Positions 1-8,782 of a stretch of 64,000 nt of DNA are shown piece after piece; positions within the stretch are counted from its first letter, which is position 1; the number at the start of each line of letters is the position of its first letter. The notes under the pieces were generated by a model. It did not search any database and was not told the origin of the DNA. It saw only the letters and a list, made by a program, of their open reading frames with translations. The translations under genes were made by a program, and so were the position numbers. The DNA is from Pseudonocardia oceani (GTDB lineage: Bacteria; Actinomycetota; Actinomycetes; Mycobacteriales; Pseudonocardiaceae): contig NZ_JADQDF010000001.1 in the NCBI RefSeq assembly GCF_019263585.2, positions 1 to 64,000 on the forward strand. Reading direction: 5' to 3'.

Positions 1-19
1 TCACGCCGTCGAGCAGCAT
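1..19 (-). CDS. start of an unidentified gene, cut by window edge
   Basis: Only six codons are visible, starting at an ATG (17-19) and running off the left edge. A strong Shine-Dalgarno sequence GGAGG lies 6 bases upstream of this ATG, in the 13-base gap after the stop of the ABC transporter gene. The position suggests a fourth gene of the exporter operon. Its function cannot be read. Confidence 0.45.
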
Positions 20-32
20 GCGGGTCCTCCGG

Positions 33-2060
33 TCACAGGTCCGCCGCGGCCGCGGCGAACTGGGCGTTGTAGAGCGCGCAGTACGCACCCCGGGCGGCGA
101 GCAGCTGCTCGTGCGTGCCCTGCTCGACGATCCGGCCCGCCTCCATCACGAGGATCAGGTCGGCGTCGCGGATCGTGGACAGGCGGTGGGCGATGACGAA
201 GCTCGTGCGGGCGCTGCCCGAACCCGATCCACGCAGCGCCGCCATCGCCCGCTGCACCAGCACCTCGGTGCGGGTGTCGACCGAGCTGGTGGCCTCGTCG
301 AGGATGAGCAGCGACGGGTCGGCGAGGAACGCGCGCGCGATCGTGATGAGCTGCTTCTCCCCCGCCGAGACGTTGGAGCCCTCCTCGTCGATCACGGTGT
401 CGTAGCCGTCGGGCAGGCTGCGGACGAACCGGTCGACGTAGGTGGCGCGCGCCGCGTCGAGCACCTGCTCGGGCGTCGCCGACGGGTTGCCGTAGGCGAT
501 GTTGTCGCGGATCGTCCCGCCGAACAGCCACGTGTCCTGCAGGACCATCCCGATGCCGGAGCGCAGGTCGGCCCGCGCCATCGTCGCGATGTCGACGCCG
601 TCGAGCGTGATCCGCCCGGCGTCGAGCTCGTAGAACCGCAGCACGAGGTTGACCAGCGTCGTCTTCCCCGCCCCGGTCGGGCCGACGATCGCGACGGTCT
701 GGCCCGGCTCGGCGACGAGCGAGAGGTCCTCGATCAGCGGGGAGTCGGGCAGGTAGCGGAACCCGACGTGCTCGAACGCGACCCGCCCGCGGCGCTCCGT
801 GCGCGTGGCCGGCACCGCCGGGTCGGGCGACTGCTCGGGGGCGTCGAGCAGCTCGAACACCCGCTCCGCCGACGCGACGCCGGACTGCAGCACGTTCGCC
901 ATCGACGCCGCCTGCGTCAGCGGCTGGGTGAACTGCCGCGAGTACTGGATGAACGCCTGCACGTCGCCCAGGCTCATCGTGCCCGAGGCGACCCGCAGCC
1001 CCCCGATGACGGCGACGACGACGTAGTTCAGGTTCCCGACGAACATCATCGCCGGCATGATGATCCCGCTGATGAACTGGGCGCGGAAGCTGGCGCCGAA
1101 CAGGTCGTCGTTGCGCTCGGCGAACTGCCGCTCCACCTCCGCGGTCCGCCCGAACACGCGCACGAGCTCGTGGCCGGTGAAGGCCTCCTCGATCAGCCCG
1201 TTGAGCCGGCCGGTGTGGCGCCACTGCGCCACGAACTGCGGCTGCGACCGCTGCGTGATCGCCTTCGTCAGCCACAGCGAGACCGGGATCGTCACCAGGG
1301 CGACGAGGGTGAGCAGCGGCGACACCACGAACATCATCACCACCACCCCGATGACGGTGAGCAGCGACGTCAGCAGCTGGCTCAGCGTCTGCTGCAGGCT
1401 GGTGGAGACGTTGTCGATGTCGTTGGTGGCGCGGCTGAGCACCTCGCCGCGCTGCTGGGAGTCGACGTAGCGCAGCGGCAGCCGGTGGATCTTGTCCTCG
1501 ACCTCGCGGCGCAGCTGGTAGATCGTGCGCTGGACGATGCCGTTGAGCAGGTAGCCCTGCGCGTAGCCGAACACCGATGCCGCGAGGTACAGCGCGATGA
1601 CGGCGAGCAGCACCATCGACAGCGCGGTGAAATCGATCCCGGACCCGGGCACGATGTCCTGGACCGCGATGAGGTTGGCGGTCGTCGTGTCGCCCGCGGC
1701 GCGCGCGGACTCGGCAGCCTGCTCCGCGGTGACGCCCGCGGGCAGCGAGCGCCCGATGACCCCCGCGAAGATGACGTCGGTGGCCCGGCCCAGAAGCAGC
1801 GGCCCGATCACGTTGAGCGCGACGCTCACGACGCACAGCACCAGCACCGCGACGACGCCCGTGCGCTCGGGCGAGAGCCGGCGCGCGAGCCGCTTGACCG
1901 ACGGCAGGAAGTCGGACGCCTTCTCCCCCGGCTGCCCGACCGCGCCCCACGGCGGACCGCCGCCCCGGCGCTGCGCGGCCATCCCGCGCGCCGCCTGGGC
2001 GGTCTCGGCGTCCTGCTCCGGCCCGCCCTGCTGGGGGCTCTCCTTCGCCGGCGCGCTCAT
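33..2060 (-). CDS. ABC exporter half-transporter, catalytic-site subunit
   Basis: 675-aa fusion of a six-helix type IV ABC exporter membrane domain and a C-terminal nucleotide-binding domain, preceded by a polar tail of about 65 residues. The NBD shows Walker A GPTGAGKTTL, a signature region NVSAGEKQ, Walker B LILDEATSSVD with the catalytic glutamate, and the switch histidine in AHRLST. It starts at an ATG overlapping the previous stop (ATGA), so it is translationally coupled to the upstream half-transporter. The pair should form a heterodimeric multidrug or lipid exporter. The cargo is unknown; the neighbouring TetR gene suggests drug-type induction. Confidence 0.9.
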   Translation of the reverse strand: MSAPAKESPQQGGPEQDAETAQAARGMAAQRRGGGPPWGAVGQPGEKASDFLPSVKRLARRLSPERTGVVAVLVLCVVSVALNVIGPLLLGRATDVIFAGVIGRSLPAGVTAEQAAESARAAGDTTTANLIAVQDIVPGSGIDFTALSMVLLAVIALYLAASVFGYAQGYLLNGIVQRTIYQLRREVEDKIHRLPLRYVDSQQRGEVLSRATNDIDNVSTSLQQTLSQLLTSLLTVIGVVVMMFVVSPLLTLVALVTIPVSLWLTKAITQRSQPQFVAQWRHTGRLNGLIEEAFTGHELVRVFGRTAEVERQFAERNDDLFGASFRAQFISGIIMPAMMFVGNLNYVVVAVIGGLRVASGTMSLGDVQAFIQYSRQFTQPLTQAASMANVLQSGVASAERVFELLDAPEQSPDPAVPATRTERRGRVAFEHVGFRYLPDSPLIEDLSLVAEPGQTVAIVGPTGAGKTTLVNLVLRFYELDAGRITLDGVDIATMARADLRSGIGMVLQDTWLFGGTIRDNIAYGNPSATPEQVLDAARATYVDRFVRSLPDGYDTVIDEEGSNVSAGEKQLITIARAFLADPSLLILDEATSSVDTRTEVLVQRAMAALRGSGSGSARTSFVIAHRLSTIRDADLILVMEAGRIVEQGTHEQLLAARGAYCALYNAQFAAAAADL

Positions 2061-3790
2061 GCCACGGCCTCCACGCTCAGCTGGGACTGCACGATCTCGA
2101 CGTAGGTGGGACAGGTCTCGAGCAGCTCCTCGTGCCGCCCGACCCCGACGACGGCGCCGTCCTCCAGGACGACGATCCGGTCGGCGTCGGCGATCGTCGA
2201 CACGCGCTGCGCGACGATCACCACCGTCGCCGCAGCGGTGACCGGCTTGAGCGCGGCGCGCAGGCGGGCGTCGGTGGCGAGGTCGAGCGCGGAGAACGAG
2301 TCGTCGAACAGGTAGATCTCCGGGCGCCGGACCAGCGCGCGGGCGATCGCGAGCCGCTGGCGCTGCCCGCCGGAGACGTTGGTGCCGCCCTGCGAGACCG
2401 GCGCGTCGAGCCCGCCCTCCATCTCGCGGACGAAGTCGGCGCCCTGCGCGATCTCCAGGGCCGCCCACAGCTCGTCGTCGGTGGCGTCGGGCTTGCCGTA
2501 GCGCAGGTTGCTCGCGACGGTGCCGGTGAACAGGTAGGGCCGCTGCGGCACCAGCCCGATCCGCGACCAGAGGACCTCCGGGTCCATCTCCCGGACGTCC
2601 ACGCCGTCGACGGTGACCGCGCCCGCGGTGACGTCGAACAGCCTCGGCACCAGCGACAGCAGGGTCGTCTTGCCCGCTCCCGTGCTGCCGATCACCGCCG
2701 TCGTCTGCCCCGGCAGCGCCGTGACCGACACGTCCGACAGCACCGGCGCGGCGGCCCCCGGATACCGGAACCCCGCCCCGGCGAACTCGACGACGCCGTC
2801 GGTCCGCTCCGGGACCACGGTCTTCCGGGGCGGCCCGACGGACGAGTCGGTGTCGAGCACCTCGCCGATGCGGTCGGCGCACACGGCGGCGCGCGGGATC
2901 ATGATCGCCATGAAGGTGGCCATCATGACGGCCATCAGGATCTGCAGGAGGTACTGCAGGAACGCGGTGAGCGCCCCGATCTGCATCTGGCCGGCGTCGA
3001 TCCGCTCGGCGCCGAACCACAGCACCGCCACACTCGACACGTTGAGCACGAGCATGACGACGGGGAAGATCAGCGCCTGGAGCCGCCCGGCGCTGGTGGC
3101 GACGTCGGTGAGGTCGTGGTTGGCGCGGGCGAAGCGGTCGGTCTCGACCGGCTCGCGGACGAACGCGCGCACCACGCGGATGCCGGTGATCTGCTCGCGC
3201 AGGACGCGGTTGACCGCATCGATCCGGACCTGCATGACGCGGAACCGCGGCACCATCCGCACGATGATCAGCCCGATGGCGACGACGAGCACCGGCACGC
3301 AGACCGCCACCAGCCAGGACAGGCCGACGTCCTCGCGCAGCGCCATGAACACCCCGCCCACGCACATGATCGGCGCGGTGACGAGCATCGTGCACGACAG
3401 CAGCACGAGCATCTGCACCTGCTGGACGTCGTTCGTGGTGCGGGTGATCAGCGACGGGGCGCCGAAGCGGTTGAACTCGCGGGCGGAGAAGCCGCCGACG
3501 CGGTGGAACAGCGCGGCGCGCACGTCGGCGCCGAACCCCATGCCGGTGCGCGCGCCGAACCAGACGGCGGCGACCGAGCAGACGATCTGCACGAGCGTCA
3601 CCAGCAGCATCCAACCGCCGGTCGTGACGATGTAGCCGGTGTCGCCCCGGGCGATGCCCTGGTCGATGATCGCGGCGTTGAGGCTGGGCAGGTAGAGCGC
3701 CGCCATCGTCCCCACGAACTGGAGGACGACGACCGCCAGCAGCGGGCGGCGGTAGGGCCGCAGGTACTCCCGCAGGAGCCGGATCAGCAT
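2057..3790 (-). CDS. ABC exporter half-transporter, degenerate-site subunit
   Basis: 577-aa half-transporter: membrane domain, then NBD with Walker A GSTGAGKTTL and signature NVSGGQRQ. Walker B reads YLFDDSFSALD, with aspartate in place of the catalytic glutamate, and the switch histidine is glutamine (AQRVST). Paired with the canonical subunit downstream, this matches the asymmetric heterodimeric exporters typified by TM287/288, in which one nucleotide site is inactive. The start MLIRLLREYLRPY is chosen because it overlaps the TetR stop by 7 bases. Residues upstream of it in the open frame are arginine/proline-rich out-of-frame sequence. Confidence 0.9.
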   Translation of the reverse strand: MLIRLLREYLRPYRRPLLAVVVLQFVGTMAALYLPSLNAAIIDQGIARGDTGYIVTTGGWMLLVTLVQIVCSVAAVWFGARTGMGFGADVRAALFHRVGGFSAREFNRFGAPSLITRTTNDVQQVQMLVLLSCTMLVTAPIMCVGGVFMALREDVGLSWLVAVCVPVLVVAIGLIIVRMVPRFRVMQVRIDAVNRVLREQITGIRVVRAFVREPVETDRFARANHDLTDVATSAGRLQALIFPVVMLVLNVSSVAVLWFGAERIDAGQMQIGALTAFLQYLLQILMAVMMATFMAIMIPRAAVCADRIGEVLDTDSSVGPPRKTVVPERTDGVVEFAGAGFRYPGAAAPVLSDVSVTALPGQTTAVIGSTGAGKTTLLSLVPRLFDVTAGAVTVDGVDVREMDPEVLWSRIGLVPQRPYLFTGTVASNLRYGKPDATDDELWAALEIAQGADFVREMEGGLDAPVSQGGTNVSGGQRQRLAIARALVRRPEIYLFDDSFSALDLATDARLRAALKPVTAAATVVIVAQRVSTIADADRIVVLEDGAVVGVGRHEELLETCPTYVEIVQSQLSVEAVA

Positions 3791-4410
3791 GACGTGTCCT
3801 CGGTGGTGGTGGGGGCGGCGGCGAGGCCGTCGAGGAGGGTGCCGACGATCTCGTCGGCGGTGAGCGGCTGCCCGTCGCACAGGCGGGGGTGGGTGCCGGA
3901 GAGGGTGAGCAGGCGCAGCACGCGCGCGAACTCCGGGACGGGGACGCGCAGGGCGTCGCCGTCGGGACCGACGACGTCGGCGAGCGCCTCGGCGAACGCG
4001 GCGTTGAGCGCGCGGGGGTCGTGCGGCTCGGGCCCGGAGCCGGGCGGGCAGTGCTCGGGGTTGGCGGCGTGCAGGGCGTCGACGAGGCGGAAGACCTCCT
4101 CGAAGCGCTGCTGCAGGACGGTGACGGCGGCGACGAGCCGGGCGCGCAGCGGCAGCGAGCGGTCGACGCCGCCCAGGGCGCGCAGCGTGGGCGCCGGGTC
4201 GAGGGCCGCGGCGAACACGGCCCGGAGCAGCGCGTCCTTGTCGGGGAACGCCCGGAAGATGGTGCCCTCGGCGACGCCCGCGGCCTCCGCGATCTGCCGC
4301 GTGCTCACGGCGAGCCCGTGCTCGCGGACGAGCGGGAGCGTGGCGTCGACCAGTGCCCGCCTGCGGTCCTCCGGCGCGAGCCTGCGGGCGCGGGAACGGG
4401 CGGCGGTCAC
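3784..4410 (-). CDS. TetR-family repressor of the ABC exporter operon
   Basis: 208-aa regulator with an N-terminal TetR helix-turn-helix at about residues 20-65 (STRQIAEAAGVAEGTIFRAF) and a ligand domain with no recognisable specificity. GTG start; the first gene of a three-gene operon overlapping the first exporter gene. A palindrome TGAG-N6-CTCA sits just upstream between plausible -10 (TAGGCT, 4417-4422) and -35 elements, so autoregulation and control of the exporter are likely. The inducer cannot be inferred. Confidence 0.9.
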   Translation of the reverse strand: MTAARSRARRLAPEDRRRALVDATLPLVREHGLAVSTRQIAEAAGVAEGTIFRAFPDKDALLRAVFAAALDPAPTLRALGGVDRSLPLRARLVAAVTVLQQRFEEVFRLVDALHAANPEHCPPGSGPEPHDPRALNAAFAEALADVVGPDGDALRVPVPEFARVLRLLTLSGTHPRLCDGQPLTADEIVGTLLDGLAAAPTTTEDTSC

Positions 4411-4424
4411 TCCGCCAGCCTAAC

Positions 4425-4438
4425 TGAGCGCGTACTCA
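4425..4438. promoter_or_regulatory. TetR operator palindrome TGAG-N6-CTCA
   Basis: TGAGCGCGTACTCA on the plus strand, 15 bases upstream of the tetR GTG start. The arms are perfect and the element lies in the spacer of the predicted tetR promoter. This is the usual architecture of an autoregulated TetR operator; binding is inferred. Confidence 0.5.
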
Positions 4439-4464
4439 CCAACCACCCGATATCGGTGTTGGTC

Positions 4465-4479
4465 TTCCGGCATCCGGAA
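4465..4479. promoter_or_regulatory. inverted repeat TTCCGG-CAT-CCGGAA, candidate IclR operator
   Basis: A perfect 6+3+6 inverted repeat about 76 bases upstream of the aromatic-acid transporter gene. IclR-family regulators bind palindromes of about this size, and the operon ends with an IclR gene, so the site is a candidate target for that regulator. It could also belong to the divergent tetR. Confidence 0.4.
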
Positions 4480-4555
4480 AGACCGTTCGTCTCGCGAGCG
4501 GTCGCCGTCACGCTCGATCCACACACGACGACACGACGACACGACGGAGTGCCGC

Positions 4556-5881
4556 ATGAGCGTGCGAGAAGCCCTCGACGACGGACCGATGACCCGCTTC
4601 CGCTGGGGCATCGTGGCCGTCTGCGTCCTGCTCAACATGATCGACGGTTTCGACGTGCTGGTCATGGCGTTCACCGCCGCGTCGGTCACGGCGGAGTGGG
4701 GGCTGACCGGCGCCCAGACCGGGCTGCTGCTCTCGGCCGGGCTGGTCGGGATGGCGCTCGGGTCGCTGCTCGTGGCGCCGTGGGCCGACCGGATCGGGCG
4801 CCGGCCGGTCATCCTCGGCTGCCTGGCCGTGGCGAGCGCGGCGATGCTGCTGTCCTCGGCCGCTCAGGGCCCGGTGCAGCTCGGGCTGCTGCGGGTCGTC
4901 ACCGGTGTCGGCATCGGCGGCATCCTGGCCAGCAGCAACGTCATCGCCTCGGAGTACGCCAACCGGCGCTGGCGCGGGTTCGCCGTCAGCCTCAACTCCA
5001 CCGGCTACGCGCTCGGCGCCACCCTCGGCGGCGTCGTCGCGGCCGTGCTGATCGGCGGCCAGGGCTGGCGGGCGGTGTTCCTGTTCGGCGGCGTGGTGAC
5101 GCTGGTGGCGATCCCGCTGGTGTTCTGGCGCCTGCCCGAGTCGGTCGACTTCCTGCTCAGCCGCCGTCCGGTCGGCGCGCTCGACCGCGTCAACGCCCTC
5201 GCCGCCCGGATGGGCCTGCCCGTCCAGGACCGGCTGCCCGACGCCACCGGTGCGCCCGGCGGGGTCGGCGCGGGGTTCCGCGCGCTGCTCTCGCCCGCGC
5301 TGCGGCGCACCACGCTCGTGCTGTGGGCCGTGTTCTTCGGCGTCATGGCCGGCTTCTACTTCGTGACGAGCTGGACGCCCACGCTGCTCGTCGAGGCCGG
5401 GCTGACGCCGGGACAAGGCATCGCGGGCGGCACGCTGCTCAACGTCGGCGGCATCTTCGGCGCCGCGCTGCTGGGCCTGCTCGCCACCCGGTTCGCGCTG
5501 CGGTCGGTGCTGATCGGCTACCTCCTCGTCACCGCCGCCCTGCTCGCGGTGTTCATCGCCTCGACGTCCTCGCTCGCGGTCGCACTGGCGCTGGGCGCGC
5601 TGATCGGCCTGTTCGTCAACGGCTGCGTCGCCGGCATCTACGCCCTGACCCCCGGGGTCTACGACGCCGGCGTCCGCACCACCGGCGTCGGCACGGCGCT
5701 GGGCATCGGGCGCGCCGGCGCGATCCTCGCCCCCGCGCTCGCCGGGATCTTCCTCGACGCGGGCGCGACCCCGCAGAACCTCTACCTGGTCGTCGGCGCG
5801 GTCTTCGTCGCCGTCGCCGCCGTCCTCACCCTGCTGCCGGCCGCCGCGCCGGTCGCCACCCCCACCAAGGAGCTGACGTGA
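4556..5881 (+). CDS. MFS aromatic acid:H+ symporter (AAHS family)
   Basis: 441-aa integral membrane protein with about twelve hydrophobic segments. The N-terminal half shows NMIDGFDVLVMAF, which matches the DGFD motif of the aromatic acid:H+ symporter family (PcaK, BenK, VanK), followed by the MFS loop motif PWADRIGRRPVI. It opens an operon with a VanA-like oxygenase and a reductase, so the likely cargo is a methoxylated or otherwise substituted aromatic acid such as vanillate. Its stop overlaps the oxygenase start (GTGA). The ATG follows a GGAG at 4545-4548. Confidence 0.88.
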   Translation: MSVREALDDGPMTRFRWGIVAVCVLLNMIDGFDVLVMAFTAASVTAEWGLTGAQTGLLLSAGLVGMALGSLLVAPWADRIGRRPVILGCLAVASAAMLLSSAAQGPVQLGLLRVVTGVGIGGILASSNVIASEYANRRWRGFAVSLNSTGYALGATLGGVVAAVLIGGQGWRAVFLFGGVVTLVAIPLVFWRLPESVDFLLSRRPVGALDRVNALAARMGLPVQDRLPDATGAPGGVGAGFRALLSPALRRTTLVLWAVFFGVMAGFYFVTSWTPTLLVEAGLTPGQGIAGGTLLNVGGIFGAALLGLLATRFALRSVLIGYLLVTAALLAVFIASTSSLAVALALGALIGLFVNGCVAGIYALTPGVYDAGVRTTGVGTALGIGRAGAILAPALAGIFLDAGATPQNLYLVVGAVFVAVAAVLTLLPAAAPVATPTKELT

Positions 5882-6936
5882 TCGTCCAGGACCAGTGGTA
5901 CGTGGCCGCCTACGGCCGCGAGATCCGCCACGAGCTGTTCTCCCGCACCGTGTGCGGCGAGTCGATCCTGTTCTGGCGGACGGAGGCGGGCGAGGTCACC
6001 GCGATGTCCGACCGCTGCGTGCACCGCCGCTTCCCGCTGTCGCAGGCGCCGACGCGGCTCGTGGGCGACCAGGTCGTCTGCGGCTACCATGGCTTCACCT
6101 ACGGGGCCGACGGCGGCTGCGTCGCGGTGCCCGGCCAGACCCGCGTGCCGCGCACGGCGCGCCTGCGCTCCTACCCCGTCGTCGAGCAGGACTCGTTCGT
6201 CTGGGTGTTCATCGGCGACCCCGACCGCGCCGCCACCACCCGCATCCCGCGCGCGCCGTGGCTCGCCGACCCGGAGTGGACGACGGTCTCGGGCATGGAG
6301 CCCCTCGCCGCCCGCGCCGGGCTGCTCGTGGACAACCTGCTCGACCTCTCCCACGAGACCTACCTGCACGGCGGCTACATCGGCACGCCCGAGGTGGCCG
6401 GCACGCCGATCACCACCGAGGTCGACGACGAGGCCGGCGTCGTCCGCGTCACCCGGCACATGGACGACGCCGAGTGCCCGCCCTTCTACTCCCGCTCCAC
6501 CGGCCTGACCGGGCGGATCGCGCGCTGGCAGGACATCGAGTACACGCCGCCGTGCCTGTACCTGCTGCACAGCCGGATCGCGCCGGTCGGGTCGGTGCCC
6601 CGACCTGCCGAGAACGGTGTGGCTGGGAGCGACCCCGATGCGTTCCACGTCGAGGTCGTCTACGCGATCACGCCGGAGACCGAGAACTCCACGCACGACT
6701 TCTGGGCCGTCGCCCGCGACTTCGCCCGCGACGACCAGCAGGTCTCGGACTTCCTCGCCGAGCAGAACCGCACCGTCGTCCTGCAGGACGTCGAGGCGCT
6801 CGACGTCCTGGAGCGCGTGATCGCGACCGAGCCGGCGGGCTACCAGGAGCTGTCGATCAACATCGACACCGGCGGTCTCGCGGCCCGGCGGATGCTGGAG
6901 AAGCTCGCCGGGGCCGCCGGGGCGGTGCGCGCCTGA
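5878..6936 (+). CDS. VanA-like Rieske oxygenase (aromatic acid O-demethylase type)
   Basis: 352-aa Rieske non-heme iron oxygenase of the length of vanillate O-demethylase alpha subunits. The Rieske cluster ligands are C47, H49, C68 and H71 (CVHRR ... CGYHG). The mononuclear iron motif appears as DNLLDLSHETYLH near residue 145, as in VanA. GTG start overlapping the transporter stop. Neighbours are an AAHS transporter and a VanB-type reductase, so O-demethylation or hydroxylation of an imported aromatic acid is the best reading. The exact substrate is inferred, not shown. Confidence 0.88.
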   Translation: MIVQDQWYVAAYGREIRHELFSRTVCGESILFWRTEAGEVTAMSDRCVHRRFPLSQAPTRLVGDQVVCGYHGFTYGADGGCVAVPGQTRVPRTARLRSYPVVEQDSFVWVFIGDPDRAATTRIPRAPWLADPEWTTVSGMEPLAARAGLLVDNLLDLSHETYLHGGYIGTPEVAGTPITTEVDDEAGVVRVTRHMDDAECPPFYSRSTGLTGRIARWQDIEYTPPCLYLLHSRIAPVGSVPRPAENGVAGSDPDAFHVEVVYAITPETENSTHDFWAVARDFARDDQQVSDFLAEQNRTVVLQDVEALDVLERVIATEPAGYQELSINIDTGGLAARRMLEKLAGAAGAVRA

Positions 6937-7118
6937 TGGCGGGTGTGGTCCGGGTCGTCTGGGTGCCCGGCAGCGACCGCCTGCGCGGGGTCTGCCACTG
7001 CGGCGCCGAGCACCTCGCCGAGGGACCGGTGCAGGTGTGGGAGTGGCTGCTCGCGCACCCGGTCGGCCACGGCGACGAGGTGCCGGCGGCGCCCGAGCTG
7101 GTGGGGGCGAGGGCGTGA
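6936..7118 (+). CDS. 60-aa hypothetical protein with CxC motif
   Basis: Small protein, VRVVWVPGSDRLRGVCHC followed by GAEH, then a short acidic and proline-rich tail. The ATG overlaps the oxygenase stop and the TGA overlaps the reductase GTG, so it is translationally coupled on both sides, which argues for a real gene. The Cys-x-Cys-Gly plus nearby His could bind a metal, but no family is recognised. It may be an accessory factor of the oxygenase/reductase pair (inference). Confidence 0.7.
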   Translation: MAGVVRVVWVPGSDRLRGVCHCGAEHLAEGPVQVWEWLLAHPVGHGDEVPAAPELVGARA

Positions 7119-8023
7119 TCGAGCTCGTCGTCGACGACCGGTCCGAGGTGGCCGACGGGGTGGTCGCGCTGCGGCTGCGCGACCCGTCCGGCGCCGAGCT
7201 GCCCGCGTGGGAGCCCGGCGCGCACGTCGACCTGGTGCTCAAGGACGACCTGGTGCGGCAGTACTCGCTGTGCGGGGACCCGGCCGACCGCACGTCGTGG
7301 CGCGTCGCCGTGCTGCGCGAGCCCGACGGGCGGGGTGGCTCGTCGTTCGTCCACGACACCCTGCGCGCGGGCGACACCGTACGCGTCGACGGCCCGCGCA
7401 ACCACTTCGCGCTCGAACCGGCGCAGCGCTACGTCTTCGTCGCCGGGGGCATCGGGATCACCCCGATCCTGCCGATGCTCGACGCCGCCACGGCCGCCGG
7501 CGCGCAGTGGCGGCTGCTCTACGGGGGGCGCACCGCCGCCTCGATGGCCTTCGCCGACGACCTGCGCGCCGCGCACGGCGACCGCGTCGAGCTCCGCCCG
7601 CAGGACGAGCACGGCCTGCTCGACCTCGACGGGCTCGACGCCGAGGGGACGCTCGTCTACTGCTGCGGGCCGCCTCCCCTGCTCGCCGCCGTCGAGGCGC
7701 GCTGTGCGCAGGCGCGCGTGGAGCGGTTCGCGGCGGTCGCCGTCGACGGGCCGGTGGGGGCGTTCGAGGTGGAGCTCGCGAGCTCGGGGACGACGCTGGC
7801 CGTGCCGGCCGACCGCTCGGTGCTCGAGGTGCTGGAGGACGCGGGGGTCGGGATCCTGTCGTCGTGCCGCGAGGGCACCTGCGGCACGTGCGAGACCGGC
7901 GTGCTGTCGGGCGAGGTCGACCACCGCGACGCCCTGCTCACCGCCGACGAGCGGGCGGCGCACGACACGATGTTCGTGTGCGTGTCCCGCGCCGCGTGCG
8001 CGAGACTCGTGCTCGATCTCTGA
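7115..8023 (+). CDS. VanB-like ferredoxin-NAD(P)H oxidoreductase
   Basis: 302-aa class IA oxygenase reductase (phthalate dioxygenase reductase type). In order: flavin domain with RQYSLCGDP, NAD-binding domain with AGGIGITPILPM and CCGPP, and a C-terminal plant-type [2Fe-2S] ferredoxin with the cysteine pattern CREGTCGTCETG plus a distal Cys near the end. It would pass electrons from NAD(P)H to the Rieske oxygenase. The GTG start overlaps the small protein stop. It is a clear paralogue of the reductase at 51768-52709, sharing RQYSLCGDPADR and GPRNHF. Confidence 0.9.
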   Translation: MIELVVDDRSEVADGVVALRLRDPSGAELPAWEPGAHVDLVLKDDLVRQYSLCGDPADRTSWRVAVLREPDGRGGSSFVHDTLRAGDTVRVDGPRNHFALEPAQRYVFVAGGIGITPILPMLDAATAAGAQWRLLYGGRTAASMAFADDLRAAHGDRVELRPQDEHGLLDLDGLDAEGTLVYCCGPPPLLAAVEARCAQARVERFAAVAVDGPVGAFEVELASSGTTLAVPADRSVLEVLEDAGVGILSSCREGTCGTCETGVLSGEVDHRDALLTADERAAHDTMFVCVSRAACARLVLDL

Positions 8024-8044
8024 GAGCCGCAGGAGGTGGGGCCG

Positions 8045-8782
8045 GTGACCCGTCCCGGTCCGGTGCTCGCCCGCGGGCTGCGGCTGCTCGGCGCGTTCTC
8101 CGCCGAGCACCCCGCGCAGACCCTCTCGGAGCTGGCGCGCCGCGCCGACCTGCCCGTCTCGACCGCGCACCGGCTCGCGGGCGAGCTCGTCGGCTGGGGC
8201 GCGCTGGAGCGCGGCGACGACGGGCGGTTCCGCGTCGGGCTGCGGCTGTGGGAGGTGGCGGCGCTGGCCCCCCGCGGGTCGGCGCTGCGCGAGCGGGCCC
8301 TGCCGTTCCTGGAGGACCTCAGCCAGATCACGCGCGAGAACGTGCAGCTCGCGGTGCGCGAGGGCGTCGAGGTGGTGTTCGTCGAGCGGATCGCCGGGTC
8401 CGGCGCGGTGCCGGTGCTCACGCGGGTGGGCGGGCGGTTCGCGCCCACCGCCACCGGCGTCGGACTGGTGCTGCTCGCGCACGCGCCGGCGGAGGTGCAG
8501 GAGGAGGCGCTGGCCGGGCCGGTCGAGCGCTACACCCCGCACACCGTCACCGACCCGCGGACGCTGCGCGGCATGCTCGCCGACGTGCGGAGCAACGGCT
8601 TCGCGGTGAGCGACCGGCAGGTCACCGACGACGCGCTGTCGGTCGCGGCGCCGGTGCACGACGGGCGCGGTGCCGTGGTGGCGGCCGTGTCGCTGGTCGT
8701 GCGCCACGGGAGCGCGTCGCCGCTCGCGCTGGCCCCGCTGGTGCGCACGAGCGCCCGCGCGATCGGGCGGGCGCTGGGCTGA
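8045..8782 (+). CDS. IclR-family transcriptional regulator
   Basis: 245-aa regulator: N-terminal winged helix (TLSELARRADLPVSTAHRL, about residues 25-45) and C-terminal IclR effector domain (PTATGVGLVLLA around 140). The GTG at 8045 is preferred over 8036 because AGGAGG (8031-8036) then sits 8 bases upstream, whereas it overlaps 8036. It is the last gene of the aromatic-acid operon, 21 bases after the reductase. IclR proteins often control such catabolic genes in response to the aromatic substrate; a palindrome upstream of the transporter is a candidate target. Confidence 0.88.
   Translation: MTRPGPVLARGLRLLGAFSAEHPAQTLSELARRADLPVSTAHRLAGELVGWGALERGDDGRFRVGLRLWEVAALAPRGSALRERALPFLEDLSQITRENVQLAVREGVEVVFVERIAGSGAVPVLTRVGGRFAPTATGVGLVLLAHAPAEVQEEALAGPVERYTPHTVTDPRTLRGMLADVRSNGFAVSDRQVTDDALSVAAPVHDGRGAVVAAVSLVVRHGSASPLALAPLVRTSARAIGRALG

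Noticed and set aside
18..4423. Long plus-strand open frames opposite the ABC exporter genes
   Set aside because: Their translations are Arg/His/Asp/Gln-rich with no domain signatures; they are antisense shadows typical of very GC-rich coding DNA.
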